Assembly: GCA_030430385.1 (NCBI GenBank)
Contig: JAUIFO010000001.1
Coordinates: forward strand, 62,001 to 126,000
Direction of reading: 5' to 3'
DNA: 64,000 bases
Origin: Bacteroidia bacterium
GTDB taxonomy: Bacteria; Bacteroidota; Bacteroidia; Flavobacteriales; Flavobacteriaceae
A model generated the notes under the pieces. The model was given only the letters and a program-made list of their open reading frames with translations, was not told the DNA's origin and searched no databases. Positions 53,224 to 62,348 of the stretch are shown here, piece by piece. Both the position numbers and the translations under genes were made by a program. Within the stretch, counting starts at the first letter, position 1. Each line of letters starts with the position of its first letter.

Positions 53224-53475
53224 ATGAAAAAAGGAATACATCCAGAAAATTACAGACTTGTAGCATTTAAAGATATGTCAAACGATGACGTATTCATTAC
53301 AAAGTCTACTGCAGATACTACAGAAACTATTGAAGTAGATGGTGTTGAATATCCAGTAGTGAAATTGGAGATTTCAAGAACGTCTCATCCATACTACACT
53401 GGTAAATCTAAATTAGTAGATACTGCTGGTCGTATTGATAAATTCAAAAACAAATACGCTAAATTTAAGAAATAA
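53224..53475 (+). CDS. rpmE2: Ribosomal protein L31, type B (zinc-free)
   Basis: 83 residues. [20 protein letters not shown] at the start and [20 protein letters not shown] near the end are the hallmark of type B L31. The cysteines that bind zinc in type A L31 are absent, so it is the C-minus form, which can replace zinc-binding L31 when zinc is scarce. It is monocistronic, with a good promoter at 53156-53185 and a terminator at 53497-53529. Type B is the usual form in Flavobacteriaceae. Confidence 0.97.
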   Translation: MKKGIHPENYRLVAFKDMSNDDVFITKSTADTTETIEVDGVEYPVVKLEISRTSHPYYTGKSKLVDTAGRIDKFKNKYAKFKK

Positions 53476-53496
53476 GCGTCTTAGTACAATATTTTT

Positions 53497-53529
53497 AAAG
53501 CCTTTAAGATTCAACTTAAAGGCTTTTTT
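53497..53529 (+). terminator. Terminator of rpmE2
   Basis: 12-bp perfect stem AAAGCCTTTAAG (53497-53508) with 53515-53526, a six-base loop, then TTTG; the T-run starts in the second arm. It lies 21 bases after the rpmE2 stop. Confidence 0.88.
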
Positions 53530-53580
53530 GTTTATCGCAATTACGTTACATTTGAACTATCTTTAAAACAAGTTTGTGTT

Positions 53581-54762
53581 ATGAATTATATTCTCTTTGA
53601 TGGTCCTGCTCGTAACAATTTGTTACCATTTACCTTTACCAGACCAGTTGCTGATATTAGAGTTGGGATATTAACCATTAGAGAGAAATGGGAAAAGCAT
53701 TTAGGTTTTACAACAACCACACTTACCGAAGAATATCTCTCTGAAAAATATCCTATGGTAGAAATGGATTCTAATATTATGATTAATGCATCCTATTTAC
53801 CAACCAAAGAACTTGCCGAGACCATCAAGAATCTTGATGAGAATCAAGCAGTTTTTAATGGCGAAGATGTGATCGCTTTTTATACTAAGGATACTCAAGA
53901 CGAAGTGAATTTTGAAACCTATGATGCTATAGAGTTTGATTCGGAGTTTATTAAAATAGAGCAAACTTGGGATATTTTTTCAAAAAATGGTGCGGCTATT
54001 ATTGAAGATTTTGAGTTGCTTACCAAAGATCGTGAGTCGCAACCTATTCCTAATTCGGTTAATTGTATCAATGCACAAGATATTTTTATTGAGGAAGGCG
54101 CTTCGTTGGAGTTTGTGACGTTAAATGCAAGTTCTGGTCCAATATACATCGGCAAAAATGCAGAAGTGATGGAAGGCAGCATCGTTAGAGGTCCTTTTGC
54201 TTTATGTGAGCATGCGACTTTAAAACTTGCTGCTAAGATTTATGGACCAACAACAGTTGGACCGCATAGTAAGGTTGGAGGTGAAGTGAATAACTCAGTC
54301 ATTTTTGGTTACTCTAATAAAGGTCATGACGGATTTCTTGGAAATTCAGTGTTAGGCGAATGGTGTAACCTTGGTGCAGATACAAATAATTCGAATCTCA
54401 AAAATAATTATGCTGAAGTGAGATTGTGGAACTACGAAACCCAAGGCTTTGCAAGAACTGGATTACAGTTTTGTGGATTGATGATGGGAGATCATAGCAA
54501 ATGTGGTATAAACACCATGTTTAATACAGGTACAGTTGTTGGTGTTAGTGCTAATATATTTGGAAGTGGTTTTCCTAGAAATTTTGTGCCTAGTTTTAGT
54601 TGGGGAGGACATTCAGGTTTTACCACTTACCTCACACGAAAAGCGTTTGAAGTCGCTGAAGTTGTTATGAAAAGACGAAACGTTACCTTTTCAGATGCTG
54701 ATAAAGCGATTTTAGAGCATGTGTTTGAAAACACTAAACAATGGCGAAAAAAAGACGATTAA
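53581..54762 (+). CDS. GlmU-like sugar nucleotidyltransferase family protein
   Basis: 393 residues. The N-terminal part (1-150) begins MNYILFDGPARNNLLPFTF and ADIRVGILTIREKW, typical of the Bacteroidota 'putative sugar nucleotidyltransferase' group related to GlmU. The standard pyrophosphorylase motif L-x-A-G-x-G-T-R-M is missing. The C-terminal part (about 170-380) is a left-handed beta-helix with hexapeptide repeats (VMEGSIVRGPFALCEHATLKL, IYGPTTVGPHSKVGGEVNNSV). It may make or modify an activated sugar, or act as an acyltransferase. It overlaps nothing real downstream; the next true start is at 54774. Confidence 0.82.
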   Translation: MNYILFDGPARNNLLPFTFTRPVADIRVGILTIREKWEKHLGFTTTTLTEEYLSEKYPMVEMDSNIMINASYLPTKELAETIKNLDENQAVFNGEDVIAFYTKDTQDEVNFETYDAIEFDSEFIKIEQTWDIFSKNGAAIIEDFELLTKDRESQPIPNSVNCINAQDIFIEEGASLEFVTLNASSGPIYIGKNAEVMEGSIVRGPFALCEHATLKLAAKIYGPTTVGPHSKVGGEVNNSVIFGYSNKGHDGFLGNSVLGEWCNLGADTNNSNLKNNYAEVRLWNYETQGFARTGLQFCGLMMGDHSKCGINTMFNTGTVVGVSANIFGSGFPRNFVPSFSWGGHSGFTTYLTRKAFEVAEVVMKRRNVTFSDADKAILEHVFENTKQWRKKDD

Positions 54763-54773
54763 AACCTTTAGTA

Positions 54774-55682
54774 ATGAAGAAATACCTACTTGTAGTGCTA
54801 TTAATGCTTTCTTCAATAGCATTTTCCCAATCTGAAACCTATACCTTGAAGAACATCGATGTCAATGACGAATTAAGTCAGTATGGCGTTGTCTATGTAA
54901 AAGACAATATTGTCTATTTTTCACGCTATAAAGTAAATAGTTTTGGCACTGTTGAACGCAATAGTGGTGATCAGCAGATCTTTACATTATACCATGGTGA
55001 AATGACAGAAGATGGGCAAATTATCAATGCTAAAGAGTTCGTGTCATCAGACCGATTTGTATTTAATAGCTCGAGTGCTGGATTTAGTGTCGATGGACAC
55101 TATATGTATGCTACCACAAATGAAAAAAAGCGTGGTGATGTGTATAAATATGATGATAAGACCAGAAATTTACGAATGGAACGTGGCGAATATGTGGAAG
55201 GTAAAGGCTATATGAAGTTTAAGATGTTACCTTTTTGTGATGAGCGTTATTCATATGCACATCCTTCGGTGAGTCCTGATGGACAATACTTATATTTTAC
55301 GTCTAATATTCCGCAGGCTAAAGGACCTACAGATATTTTCAGGGTTAAGATTCTTGGAAATAATAAGTATGGGAAAATTGAAAATTTAGGCGCACATTTA
55401 AATTCACCTCGAAAAGAGATGTTTCCTTACATCACTGAAGGAAATGTACTTTATTTTTCTTCAGATAGAGCTAATGGTTTAGGCGGATTAGACATTTATA
55501 GAGCAGAAATGGGACCAAATGGAAAGTTTGGTAAGCCAGTCTTATTATCTGCACCAATCAATAGTGAGGCTGATGATATGTGTTATGAATTACTTCCTGA
55601 TGGCAAGTCTGGTTATTTATCTTCAAATAGAGAAGGCGGAAAAGGTGAAGATGACATCTATTATTTTACAATAGATAATTAA
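54774..55682 (+). CDS. Exported WD40-like (PD40) beta-propeller protein
   Basis: 302 residues from the ATG at 54774, chosen because it opens the signal peptide MKKYLLVVLLMLSSIAFSQ; an ATG 11 codons upstream overlaps the GlmU-like gene. PD40 repeats are visible: SSAGFSVDGHYMYATTNEKKR near 96, HPSVSPDGQYLYFTSNIPQAK near 165, MFPYITEGNVLYFSSDRANGL near 218, and the last ELLPDGKSGYLSSNREGGKG. Repeats of this type occur in OmpA-fused envelope proteins; here no OmpA domain follows. It is probably a periplasmic or surface scaffold, and ligand unknown. It begins 12 bases after the GlmU-like stop. Confidence 0.8.
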   Translation: MKKYLLVVLLMLSSIAFSQSETYTLKNIDVNDELSQYGVVYVKDNIVYFSRYKVNSFGTVERNSGDQQIFTLYHGEMTEDGQIINAKEFVSSDRFVFNSSSAGFSVDGHYMYATTNEKKRGDVYKYDDKTRNLRMERGEYVEGKGYMKFKMLPFCDERYSYAHPSVSPDGQYLYFTSNIPQAKGPTDIFRVKILGNNKYGKIENLGAHLNSPRKEMFPYITEGNVLYFSSDRANGLGGLDIYRAEMGPNGKFGKPVLLSAPINSEADDMCYELLPDGKSGYLSSNREGGKGEDDIYYFTIDN

Positions 55683-55697
55683 ATTTCAAGTTAATTT

Positions 55698-57320
55698 TTA
55701 CTTGGTCTTCTTAACGCGTTTTAGATCTAATAAATTTATCGGATTGATGCCTAAGCCAGAAACCTCTTTTCTTGTAAAGCGAACGACTTCATCATAAAAC
55801 AAAGGAATTATTGGTGCTTCAGACATCACTAAGCTATCCATTTTTGTATAAAGTTCTTCACGCGCTTCAGGATTTGTGATGGTATAAGCACGTTCATACC
55901 AAGTATCAAATAATTCACTTTTGTAATGCGTGTAATTTGGACCATTTGGTGCAAAATTCTTGCTGTAATATAAAGACAAATAATTTTCCGCGTCTGGATA
56001 ATCGGCTACCCAACTTGCTCTAAATAGATCTAGTTTTCCATTGGCTTTAGCATCCTTTAATGTTGCTGCAGGAATGACATCGACATTTACCGAAATGCCA
56101 AGTTTTTGAAGTTCTCTTTGAATGAATTCACAAAAGCTTAAATAATTGCTTGTTGTGGTTATGGTAATTTCAGGGTTTGAAATCCCACTCTCATTTTTAA
56201 ACTGATCTACTAAAGCTTTCGCCTTTTCAGGTCGGTATTTGTAGCCAATAGAAGCATCGTAGCCAGGAAGCCCTTTGGGAATAAAACCACCATGCGCAGG
56301 AATACCAATACCATTACGTAAGTAAGTCATCATTTTTTGACGATCAAAGCCATAATTAATAGCTTCTCTTATAAGCTGTGATTGAAGCGCTGTAACTTCA
56401 GATTCCATAAATACAGCAAGATACTCTGTGTTGAGGTATGGTCCGCGAATCATAGTCACATCAGATTCGTATAATGCTCTGAGTTTTCCATCTGCGGTTA
56501 AAATTTCATCCTTGTAAGAGGCATCTAATCCAGATACAAAATCAATATTACCTTGCGCAAACTGTAAAAACTCACTTTGTTTATCAGGTAGAAATGTAAT
56601 AGCAACAGCTTCTAAGTAAGGTAAAGATTGTTGGTTTTGATCTTGTTCAAAATAGGCATTGTTTTTTCTAAACACGAGTTTTAGATTCTCTTCCCAACGT
56701 TTAAACTGAAAAGGACCAGTACCTATTGGATGCGACCTGAAATTTGATTGATAATGCTCAACAATTTCCTTTGGAACTACCGAGCAGTATTTCATTGTTA
56801 GCAATCCTAAAAATGCAGGAAAAGGTTGCTTCAATTGTATTTGAAATGTGGAATCATTTAAGGCAGTGAATTGTTCTACTTTTTGAAGTGTCCAGCTTCC
56901 AGGAGACGCTACTTTTTTATCCATTAATCTGCTGAAGCTATATTCAAAATCATGCGCTGTGACCATTCGGGTTGAATCCTTACCAAAAAGCGTATGTTTA
57001 TGAAACTGTACATCCTTCCGAAGGGTAAACGTATAATTTAAAGCATCTTCAGAAATTGTCCAACGTTTTGCGATACAAGGCTGGACGTTTAAGTGCTCAT
57101 CCATTTGAACCAATCCATTGAACAACTGATTAACGGCCCAAATATCGGCATTGTCTTTTGCAAAGGCAGGATCTAAGGAGCCAATATTCTTATGTTCATT
57201 GTATCTAAAAACAAGGTGGTCATTAGTTGCTTTAGAATTTTCATTACAAGAAAAAACCAGTGTGCATATACTAACAATAAGCACAATGAAGTTTGAATTG
57301 TATGTAAAACGAGCCTTCAT
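55698..57320 (-). CDS. Family 5 extracellular solute-binding lipoprotein (OppA-like)
   Basis: 540 residues. The signal peptide ends in LVFSCNENS with lipobox Cys25. The SBP_bac_5 fold is shown by SLDPAFAKDNADIWAVNQLF near 50, WTISEDALNYTFTLRKDVQFH near 92, HPIGTGPFQFKRWEENLKLVF near 200 and DLFRASWVADYPDAENYLSLY near 430. Such proteins bind oligopeptides, nickel complexes or other solutes and pass them to an ABC importer. Here no ordinary OppBC permease pair is encoded; instead the gene starts one base after the stop of an unfamiliar polytopic protein, itself preceded by an atypical ATPase gene. Confidence 0.85.
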   Translation of the reverse strand: MKARFTYNSNFIVLIVSICTLVFSCNENSKATNDHLVFRYNEHKNIGSLDPAFAKDNADIWAVNQLFNGLVQMDEHLNVQPCIAKRWTISEDALNYTFTLRKDVQFHKHTLFGKDSTRMVTAHDFEYSFSRLMDKKVASPGSWTLQKVEQFTALNDSTFQIQLKQPFPAFLGLLTMKYCSVVPKEIVEHYQSNFRSHPIGTGPFQFKRWEENLKLVFRKNNAYFEQDQNQQSLPYLEAVAITFLPDKQSEFLQFAQGNIDFVSGLDASYKDEILTADGKLRALYESDVTMIRGPYLNTEYLAVFMESEVTALQSQLIREAINYGFDRQKMMTYLRNGIGIPAHGGFIPKGLPGYDASIGYKYRPEKAKALVDQFKNESGISNPEITITTTSNYLSFCEFIQRELQKLGISVNVDVIPAATLKDAKANGKLDLFRASWVADYPDAENYLSLYYSKNFAPNGPNYTHYKSELFDTWYERAYTITNPEAREELYTKMDSLVMSEAPIIPLFYDEVVRFTRKEVSGLGINPINLLDLKRVKKTK

Positions 57321-57321
57321 A

Positions 57322-59094
57322 TTAACTTTCAGGTAAAGCTTTCCATTTTTTTATGATAGACGTATAGCCTAGTAAAAATAAAATACCAAAAATCCATAAT
57401 ACGTAACTCCAATTTAATTCTAAACTGCTCATTATGGTATTACATTCATACGAATATTCAGAATACAGATTTCTAGCTTCGCAAAGGAGACTTTGATGGT
57501 AAGAGATGATTCCTAAAATTAAAAGCAAATACAGCGGGAAACCAATAATAGAGATATTCAAACAGATAGCAAGCACTAGTTTTTTAATCTTTTTTAGAAA
57601 GAACAAAGGAATGATTAAAATAATGGTGCCTATGAATAATGTAAAATATAGGATTATAAATTGTGGAACTGTATTGCCTGACTCATTCAAGTAATAAGAT
57701 AAGGCAGCAATAAGTGTAATTAATAAAAACAATACACCAACTGTTATGATAGAAAACAATAAAGGCTTAAGTCCTGTAACTCTAAACATATAAATAAGGG
57801 CAGAAACAAAAAACGATAACCACATAAATACATGAATAGCACCTTCAAAAGGATTACTGGATTTAATGTCTTCAATGTTATCAAACGTATTTCTTAAATC
57901 TGAAGATTTAAAGTAATAATCGCTTAGTCGTTCTTTGAAATATTTTTGGGTCAATTTATCATCTTCATACGAAATGGTTAGATCATCATAGACCTCATCT
58001 TTAGGTTCGGTTCTAATGAAATGTTTGACTTCAAAAGTCTCAGGATGATATACCATTTTAAACCAAGTGTCGGCATTTAGGTTGTGCTTTACTTTATAAG
58101 CATCAGCAATCCTAAGTGTATTTGTTAGAAGGGCAAGAATTTCATCAGGATCATTTCTTTTGAGGAGCTCATAATTTCTTTGTCCTCTGTATAGTGACCT
58201 TGTACTATGACTTGAGTGATAATAATTGTATTCGTAATAACCGCTATACTTATTGGTATTGGAAAACACATTGTCACTTAGAGTGTCATTATGCGACACG
58301 TAAAAGGTATGATTTGCATTAAAATAACTAGGGATTGCAGAATCTTCATAAGAAGTGATATCAAACTCACGTTCTTTGTAATAATATATTGTTGACGAAT
58401 CGGTCTCTCTACTAAATACGTAATTCGGGCTTATAGAATCCCTATGGTGCCAACGTTTAGGTCTTTTCTTTTCAACCGTTGTTAGCGTATAGAAGCTATA
58501 ATGCTTGTCTAAAAATTCTAATTTAGGTATGGTATCAAAATTTCTAATGCTAGAATTTTCTTCTCCATAAAGGTTAGTAAATGGTTCAGGGTAGTTTCTA
58601 ACATCAATGGTGTAAGGTGATAAGCTTCGTGAAAAGAAAAGTGCAGCATCGTTAGTTACTTTAATTTCATTATTGACTACATCTGTTTCGTATGTGTTAG
58701 CAATATAGGCTTTGAGACCATAATTATAAGAAATGAAAAAACTCGTACAGCTAAAAATAATAAGGATGTAGTGTATAAACTGATGAAATAATTTGGGTTT
58801 AGACGTAGGATAGAAATTTTTAAAGCTGTTGTTTTTAAACATAAAAATCAACCATGTCACCAAAATTAGTATGGAGATGATTGCTGTTAAGTACACAGTG
58901 CCATTATCAAAATATAAGTCTTCAGCATTGCTTTCATGTAATAGTGTGACATCTGTTAACGTGAGGTACCCAAAGCAAAAAAAGATTAAATGTAAAACCA
59001 CAGCAATACTAAGCATCCAAAATAATCTGGTATTCCAAATTAGTGGATAACGCTCTAATAGATATGCATTGATATTTTGTATGTGTTTTTTCAT
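57322..59094 (-). CDS. Polytopic membrane protein of unknown family, likely ABC permease partner
   Basis: 590 residues from the ATG at 59094; a TTG seven codons upstream overlaps the ATPase gene and is less likely. I see three N-terminal helices (about 23-42, 62-82, 98-120), a large hydrophilic domain (about 122-415) rich in Tyr, Asp and Ser, then five helices (about 418-436, 443-470, 480-505, 512-535, 562-582). With three helices before the loop, the domain should be extracytoplasmic. No EAA loop or ABC-2 motif is recognisable. It lies between the ATPase gene (10 bases) and the solute-binding protein gene (one base), so a transport or mechanotransmission complex is likely, but that is inference. 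Confidence 0.62.
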   Translation of the reverse strand: MKKHIQNINAYLLERYPLIWNTRLFWMLSIAVVLHLIFFCFGYLTLTDVTLLHESNAEDLYFDNGTVYLTAIISILILVTWLIFMFKNNSFKNFYPTSKPKLFHQFIHYILIIFSCTSFFISYNYGLKAYIANTYETDVVNNEIKVTNDAALFFSRSLSPYTIDVRNYPEPFTNLYGEENSSIRNFDTIPKLEFLDKHYSFYTLTTVEKKRPKRWHHRDSISPNYVFSRETDSSTIYYYKEREFDITSYEDSAIPSYFNANHTFYVSHNDTLSDNVFSNTNKYSGYYEYNYYHSSHSTRSLYRGQRNYELLKRNDPDEILALLTNTLRIADAYKVKHNLNADTWFKMVYHPETFEVKHFIRTEPKDEVYDDLTISYEDDKLTQKYFKERLSDYYFKSSDLRNTFDNIEDIKSSNPFEGAIHVFMWLSFFVSALIYMFRVTGLKPLLFSIITVGVLFLLITLIAALSYYLNESGNTVPQFIILYFTLFIGTIILIIPLFFLKKIKKLVLAICLNISIIGFPLYLLLILGIISYHQSLLCEARNLYSEYSYECNTIMSSLELNWSYVLWIFGILFLLGYTSIIKKWKALPES

Positions 59095-59104
59095 TTTGAT
59101 CTGG

Positions 59105-60256
59105 TTATGAAACAAAAAAGCGTCGCGTTGATTTACTAATGTTTCTGATGTAGGTGACTTCTATTTGATGCTTGCCGAGAATTTCCAATACGGTTGAAAA
59201 AGCTGTGCTCTCATTAAAATAAGCGACATAAATTCCGCCATTATATATTAATTTCTGGAGCCCGAAATTTTCAAAAACTGAAAGTAGAGTCGCGCGATCA
59301 ACATTAGAATCAATTTCTAGGATTAATTGATTTTGGTTTATTTCTTCTGTATCGAGGTTATCGGTATGTTTACCATTTTCTAGATAAATAACTTTATCAG
59401 ATACTTTTTCAACCTCATAAAGTTGCTGAGAACTTAAAATTAAGGCAATAGGATTGTTTATTGAGTTGCAAATTGATTTCAAATCTTCGAGAATAACCTG
59501 CTGCGCTAAAACATCAAGATTAGCCAGCGGTTCGTCTAATAGTAACAATTCTGGTTGTCGTAACAGTGTTCTGGCTAATTCAAAACGCATTTTATATCCA
59601 GATGATAGTTCGTTCCATTTTAAATGCTTGTAATTCCACAAGCCTAGTCTGGCAATCATCATTAATACTCGAATTTCATTTTCTTCAGGAGGAATGCCGT
59701 AATTTGACAATACAAATTTTAAATTGTCTTTCAAGCTTCCGTACCAACGTTGCGTTCTTTGAGGTATGTAAACCAAATTAGTCCTCAAATCATAATCGGA
59801 GTCGTAACTAGTGTCAAAATTAAAGAGCAGTGTGCCTTCATTTAATTTGATTTCCTTAGCTAATACTCTTAATAGTGTTGTTTTTCCATTACCATTTTCA
59901 CCAACCAATCCGTAAACGTCTCCTTTATGTATTTGAATAGAAACAGGGCCTAATGTAAATCGATGCTTTCCGTAAGTTTTTATGAGATCATGGCCAATTA
60001 TAACAGGATTTTTATTGTCGTACTCTTGTATAGGAATTTTGGAAGCCTTGTCTAAAATTGATAAAGATTTTTCTATAAATGCATCCATATTTTCAGGATG
60101 TCGCTCTTTCCAATCGGTTAAATCTATAACCTCTTTAAATAAGTCAAGATCTTGAGTATCAATAACACAATCCATTAATTTTCTGAAACCAAGCGTCGTG
60201 TCTTTATTTTCAAAAAATGAAATGACTTCTTTAATTCTAGCCTGAGCTTTAGACAT
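59105..60256 (-). CDS. Atypical ABC transporter ATPase with N-terminal helical extension
   Basis: 383 residues. Residues 1-85 are a helical extension not seen in common ABC ATPases. The nucleotide domain has Walker A GENGNGKTT (119-127), Q-loop Gln166 in YIPQRTQRW, signature LSSGYK (217-222, in place of LSGGQ), Walker B LLLLDEP (Asp241, Glu242) and D-loop LANLD. The usual switch His is replaced: ILSSQQLYEVE puts Gln277 at that place. A further domain of about 80 residues follows. It heads the operon with the polytopic protein and solute-binding lipoprotein. ATP binding is likely; slow or altered hydrolysis is possible. Confidence 0.8.
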   Translation of the reverse strand: MSKAQARIKEVISFFENKDTTLGFRKLMDCVIDTQDLDLFKEVIDLTDWKERHPENMDAFIEKSLSILDKASKIPIQEYDNKNPVIIGHDLIKTYGKHRFTLGPVSIQIHKGDVYGLVGENGNGKTTLLRVLAKEIKLNEGTLLFNFDTSYDSDYDLRTNLVYIPQRTQRWYGSLKDNLKFVLSNYGIPPEENEIRVLMMIARLGLWNYKHLKWNELSSGYKMRFELARTLLRQPELLLLDEPLANLDVLAQQVILEDLKSICNSINNPIALILSSQQLYEVEKVSDKVIYLENGKHTDNLDTEEINQNQLILEIDSNVDRATLLSVFENFGLQKLIYNGGIYVAYFNESTAFSTVLEILGKHQIEVTYIRNISKSTRRFFVS

Positions 60257-60301
60257 ACAGTTGTAAATTATTGAGTTTTAGCATAAGAGCACTGCAATTG
60301 A

Positions 60302-60332
60302 TTGTGAAAAGCCTAACAATTATGTACATTTG
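60302..60332 (+). promoter_or_regulatory. Promoter of mtaB
   Basis: TTG at 60302-60304, a 20-base spacer and TACATTTG at 60325-60332. It lies about 68 bases ahead of the mtaB ATG in the divergent gap with the ABC operon. Confidence 0.65.
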
Positions 60333-60400
60333 CCCACTCTAAAATTAGTAACAAGTAAATATAGTCAGATTTCTGCGTGCAAAGAAATCAAAACCTTATT

Positions 60401-61723
60401 ATGAATAAAAAAGTTGCATTTTATACGTTAGGTTGCAAGCTCAATTTTTCTGAAACTTCTACAATTGCTAGGCGTTTTTCTTCGGAAGGGTTTGAGCGTG
60501 TTGATTTTAAGGAGAAAGCAGATATTTATGTGATTAATACTTGTTCGGTTACTGAAAATGCAGATAAGCGTTTCAAATCTATTGTAAAGCAAGCTCAAAA
60601 AGTAAATCCAAATGCTTTTGTAGCCGCAGTAGGTTGTTATGCACAATTGAAACCTCAAGAATTAGCAGATGTCAATGGTGTCGATTTGGTTTTGGGAGCA
60701 ACTGAAAAATTCAATATTACGAGCTATCTCAATGATTTGACTAAAAATGATATGGGAGAAGTGCATAGTTGTGAAATTCAGGAAGCCGATTTTTACGTTG
60801 GAAGCTACTCCATTGGCGACCGAACACGAGCTTTTTTGAAAGTTCAAGATGGCTGTGATTACAAATGTACGTATTGTACAATTCCATTGGCTCGTGGGAT
60901 TTCACGAAGTGATACTTTAGAGAATGTCCTGAGAAACGCAAAAGAAATTTCAGAAAAAAACATAAAGGAAATCGTACTCACTGGTGTTAATATTGGTGAT
61001 TATGGTAAAGGCGAATTTGGTAACAAAAAGCATGAGCACACATTCTTTGAATTAGTTCAAGCTTTAGATGAAGTTAAAGGTATTGAGCGCTTAAGAATTT
61101 CCTCAATTGAACCTAATTTGCTAAAAAATGAAACGATAGATTTTGTAGCACAAAGCAAAACATTTGTACCTCACTTTCATATACCATTACAAAGCGGAAG
61201 CAATACATTGCTAAAATTAATGCGTCGTCGTTATATGAAAGAATTATACGTAGATCGTGTTGAAAAGATAAAGCAAGTTATGCCTCATGCTTGTATTGGT
61301 GTAGATGTTATTGTTGGTTTTCCTGGCGAAACAGATGAGTTGTTTTTAGAAACCTATAATTTTTTAAACACGCTCAATATTTCATATTTACACGTATTTA
61401 CGTATTCTGAAAGAGATAACACACTTGCAGCTGATTTTGAGGGTGTTGTCCCCAAAAATGTAAGAGCGAAACGCAGTAAAATGCTTCGTGGTCTTTCTGT
61501 GAAAAAACGAAGAGCTTTTTATGAAAGTCAGATTGGAACTTCACGAACTGTTTTGTTTGAAGGCGAAAATAAAGAAGGGTATATTCATGGTTTTACAGAA
61601 AACTATATTAAAGTAAAAACACCTTGGAATCCAGAGCTGGTTAATACGATGTGTCAAGTTGAACTTACCAAAATAGATGAAGATGGTTTGGTACGTTTTG
61701 AATTTGTTAATGCTTTGGTTTAA
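60401..61723 (+). CDS. mtaB: tRNA (t6A37) C2-methylthiotransferase
   Basis: 440 residues from the ATG at 60401 (MNKKVAFYTLGCKLNFSE), better than a GTG eight codons upstream. The UPF0004 N-terminal cluster Cys are 12, 48 and 79 (TLGCKLN, NTCSVTENADKR, AVGCYAQ). The radical SAM motif CDYKCTYC has Cys152, 156 and 159, and a TRAM-like C-terminus follows (about 375-440). It converts t6A to ms2t6A at position 37 of tRNAs that read ANN codons, using two 4Fe-4S clusters. GCKLN and the C-terminus favour MtaB over MiaB or RimO. A promoter lies at 60302-60332. Confidence 0.93.
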   Translation: MNKKVAFYTLGCKLNFSETSTIARRFSSEGFERVDFKEKADIYVINTCSVTENADKRFKSIVKQAQKVNPNAFVAAVGCYAQLKPQELADVNGVDLVLGATEKFNITSYLNDLTKNDMGEVHSCEIQEADFYVGSYSIGDRTRAFLKVQDGCDYKCTYCTIPLARGISRSDTLENVLRNAKEISEKNIKEIVLTGVNIGDYGKGEFGNKKHEHTFFELVQALDEVKGIERLRISSIEPNLLKNETIDFVAQSKTFVPHFHIPLQSGSNTLLKLMRRRYMKELYVDRVEKIKQVMPHACIGVDVIVGFPGETDELFLETYNFLNTLNISYLHVFTYSERDNTLAADFEGVVPKNVRAKRSKMLRGLSVKKRRAFYESQIGTSRTVLFEGENKEGYIHGFTENYIKVKTPWNPELVNTMCQVELTKIDEDGLVRFEFVNALV

Positions 61724-61735
61724 TTTTACAAAGAC

Positions 61736-61765
61736 TTGCGTAAGCGAATTCTTATTTTATCTTTG
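61736..61765 (+). promoter_or_regulatory. Promoter of the lipoprotein gene at 61801
   Basis: TTG at 61736-61738, exactly 19 bases, then TATCTTTG at 61758-61765: full agreement with the Bacteroidota promoter pattern. The start codon is 36 bases downstream. Confidence 0.8.
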
Positions 61766-61800
61766 CTAAGTAATAAAACTTAAAAAATCAATTTAATATT

Positions 61801-62283
61801 ATGAAAAAATTTTTTTTAGCAGTATTCGTTGTTGCTATATCTGTAGCGACCTTATCATGTAACAAAAGTGATGACGACGGAGGCGATGGTGGAGATGGTA
61901 TGTTGACCCAAACAATTTCTGCTCGAATAGATGGTGAATTAGTAACATTTAACAATATTATTGTTGATCGTTATAGCTTTGGTGGTTTTACTGAATTAGA
62001 TATCACAGCAACTATTAGTGGAAGCACACAGCGTTTATTAGAATTTTATACAGTTATTGGTGATGTAGGATCTGATGCCATTCAAGATTTTTATTACATC
62101 AAAGATGGTGTTTACTATCACCCTTATAATCAAGGTGGAAATTTAACAACTGTTACAACTAAAAATAATGGTTCGCGCTTAGAGTTTAGTTTTTCAGGTA
62201 CCTTAGTTGGTTATAATGAGCAAACTCAAGAAGAAGTAAGTGTTACTCTAGAATCAGGATCTGCAGTAATTGAACTTGAATAA
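61801..62283 (+). CDS. Small lipoprotein of unknown function
   Basis: 160 residues. The lipobox is ATLSCNKSDDDGG with Cys20; the Asp run after it fits a surface export signal. The mature part is beta-rich (ISARIDGELVTFNNIIVDRYS, RLEFSFSGTLVGYNEQTQEEV) and resembles in plan the lipoprotein at 34444-34974, with the pattern Ser-Gly-Thr near the end. The gene has its own promoter and terminator, so it is monocistronic. I do not recognise a domain family. Confidence 0.72.
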   Translation: MKKFFLAVFVVAISVATLSCNKSDDDGGDGGDGMLTQTISARIDGELVTFNNIIVDRYSFGGFTELDITATISGSTQRLLEFYTVIGDVGSDAIQDFYYIKDGVYYHPYNQGGNLTTVTTKNNGSRLEFSFSGTLVGYNEQTQEEVSVTLESGSAVIELE

Positions 62284-62300
62284 AAAATAATGCTTAATAA

Positions 62301-62330
62301 AAAAAACCGAAGTGAAAACTTCGGTTTTTT
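62301..62330. terminator. Bidirectional terminator between lipoprotein and GNAT-like genes
   Basis: 13-bp perfect stem AAAAAACCGAAGT (62301-62313) with ACTTCGGTTTTTT (62318-62330) and a GAAA loop. It serves both convergent genes. Confidence 0.9.
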
Positions 62331-62348
62331 TATGTCTTAGATTAAAGA

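Noticed and set aside
53547..53554. TACATTTG upstream of the GlmU-like gene as a promoter
   Set aside because: The nearest TTG is 16 bases away instead of about 19 and lies in the T-run of the rpmE2 terminator, so the call is too weak to list.
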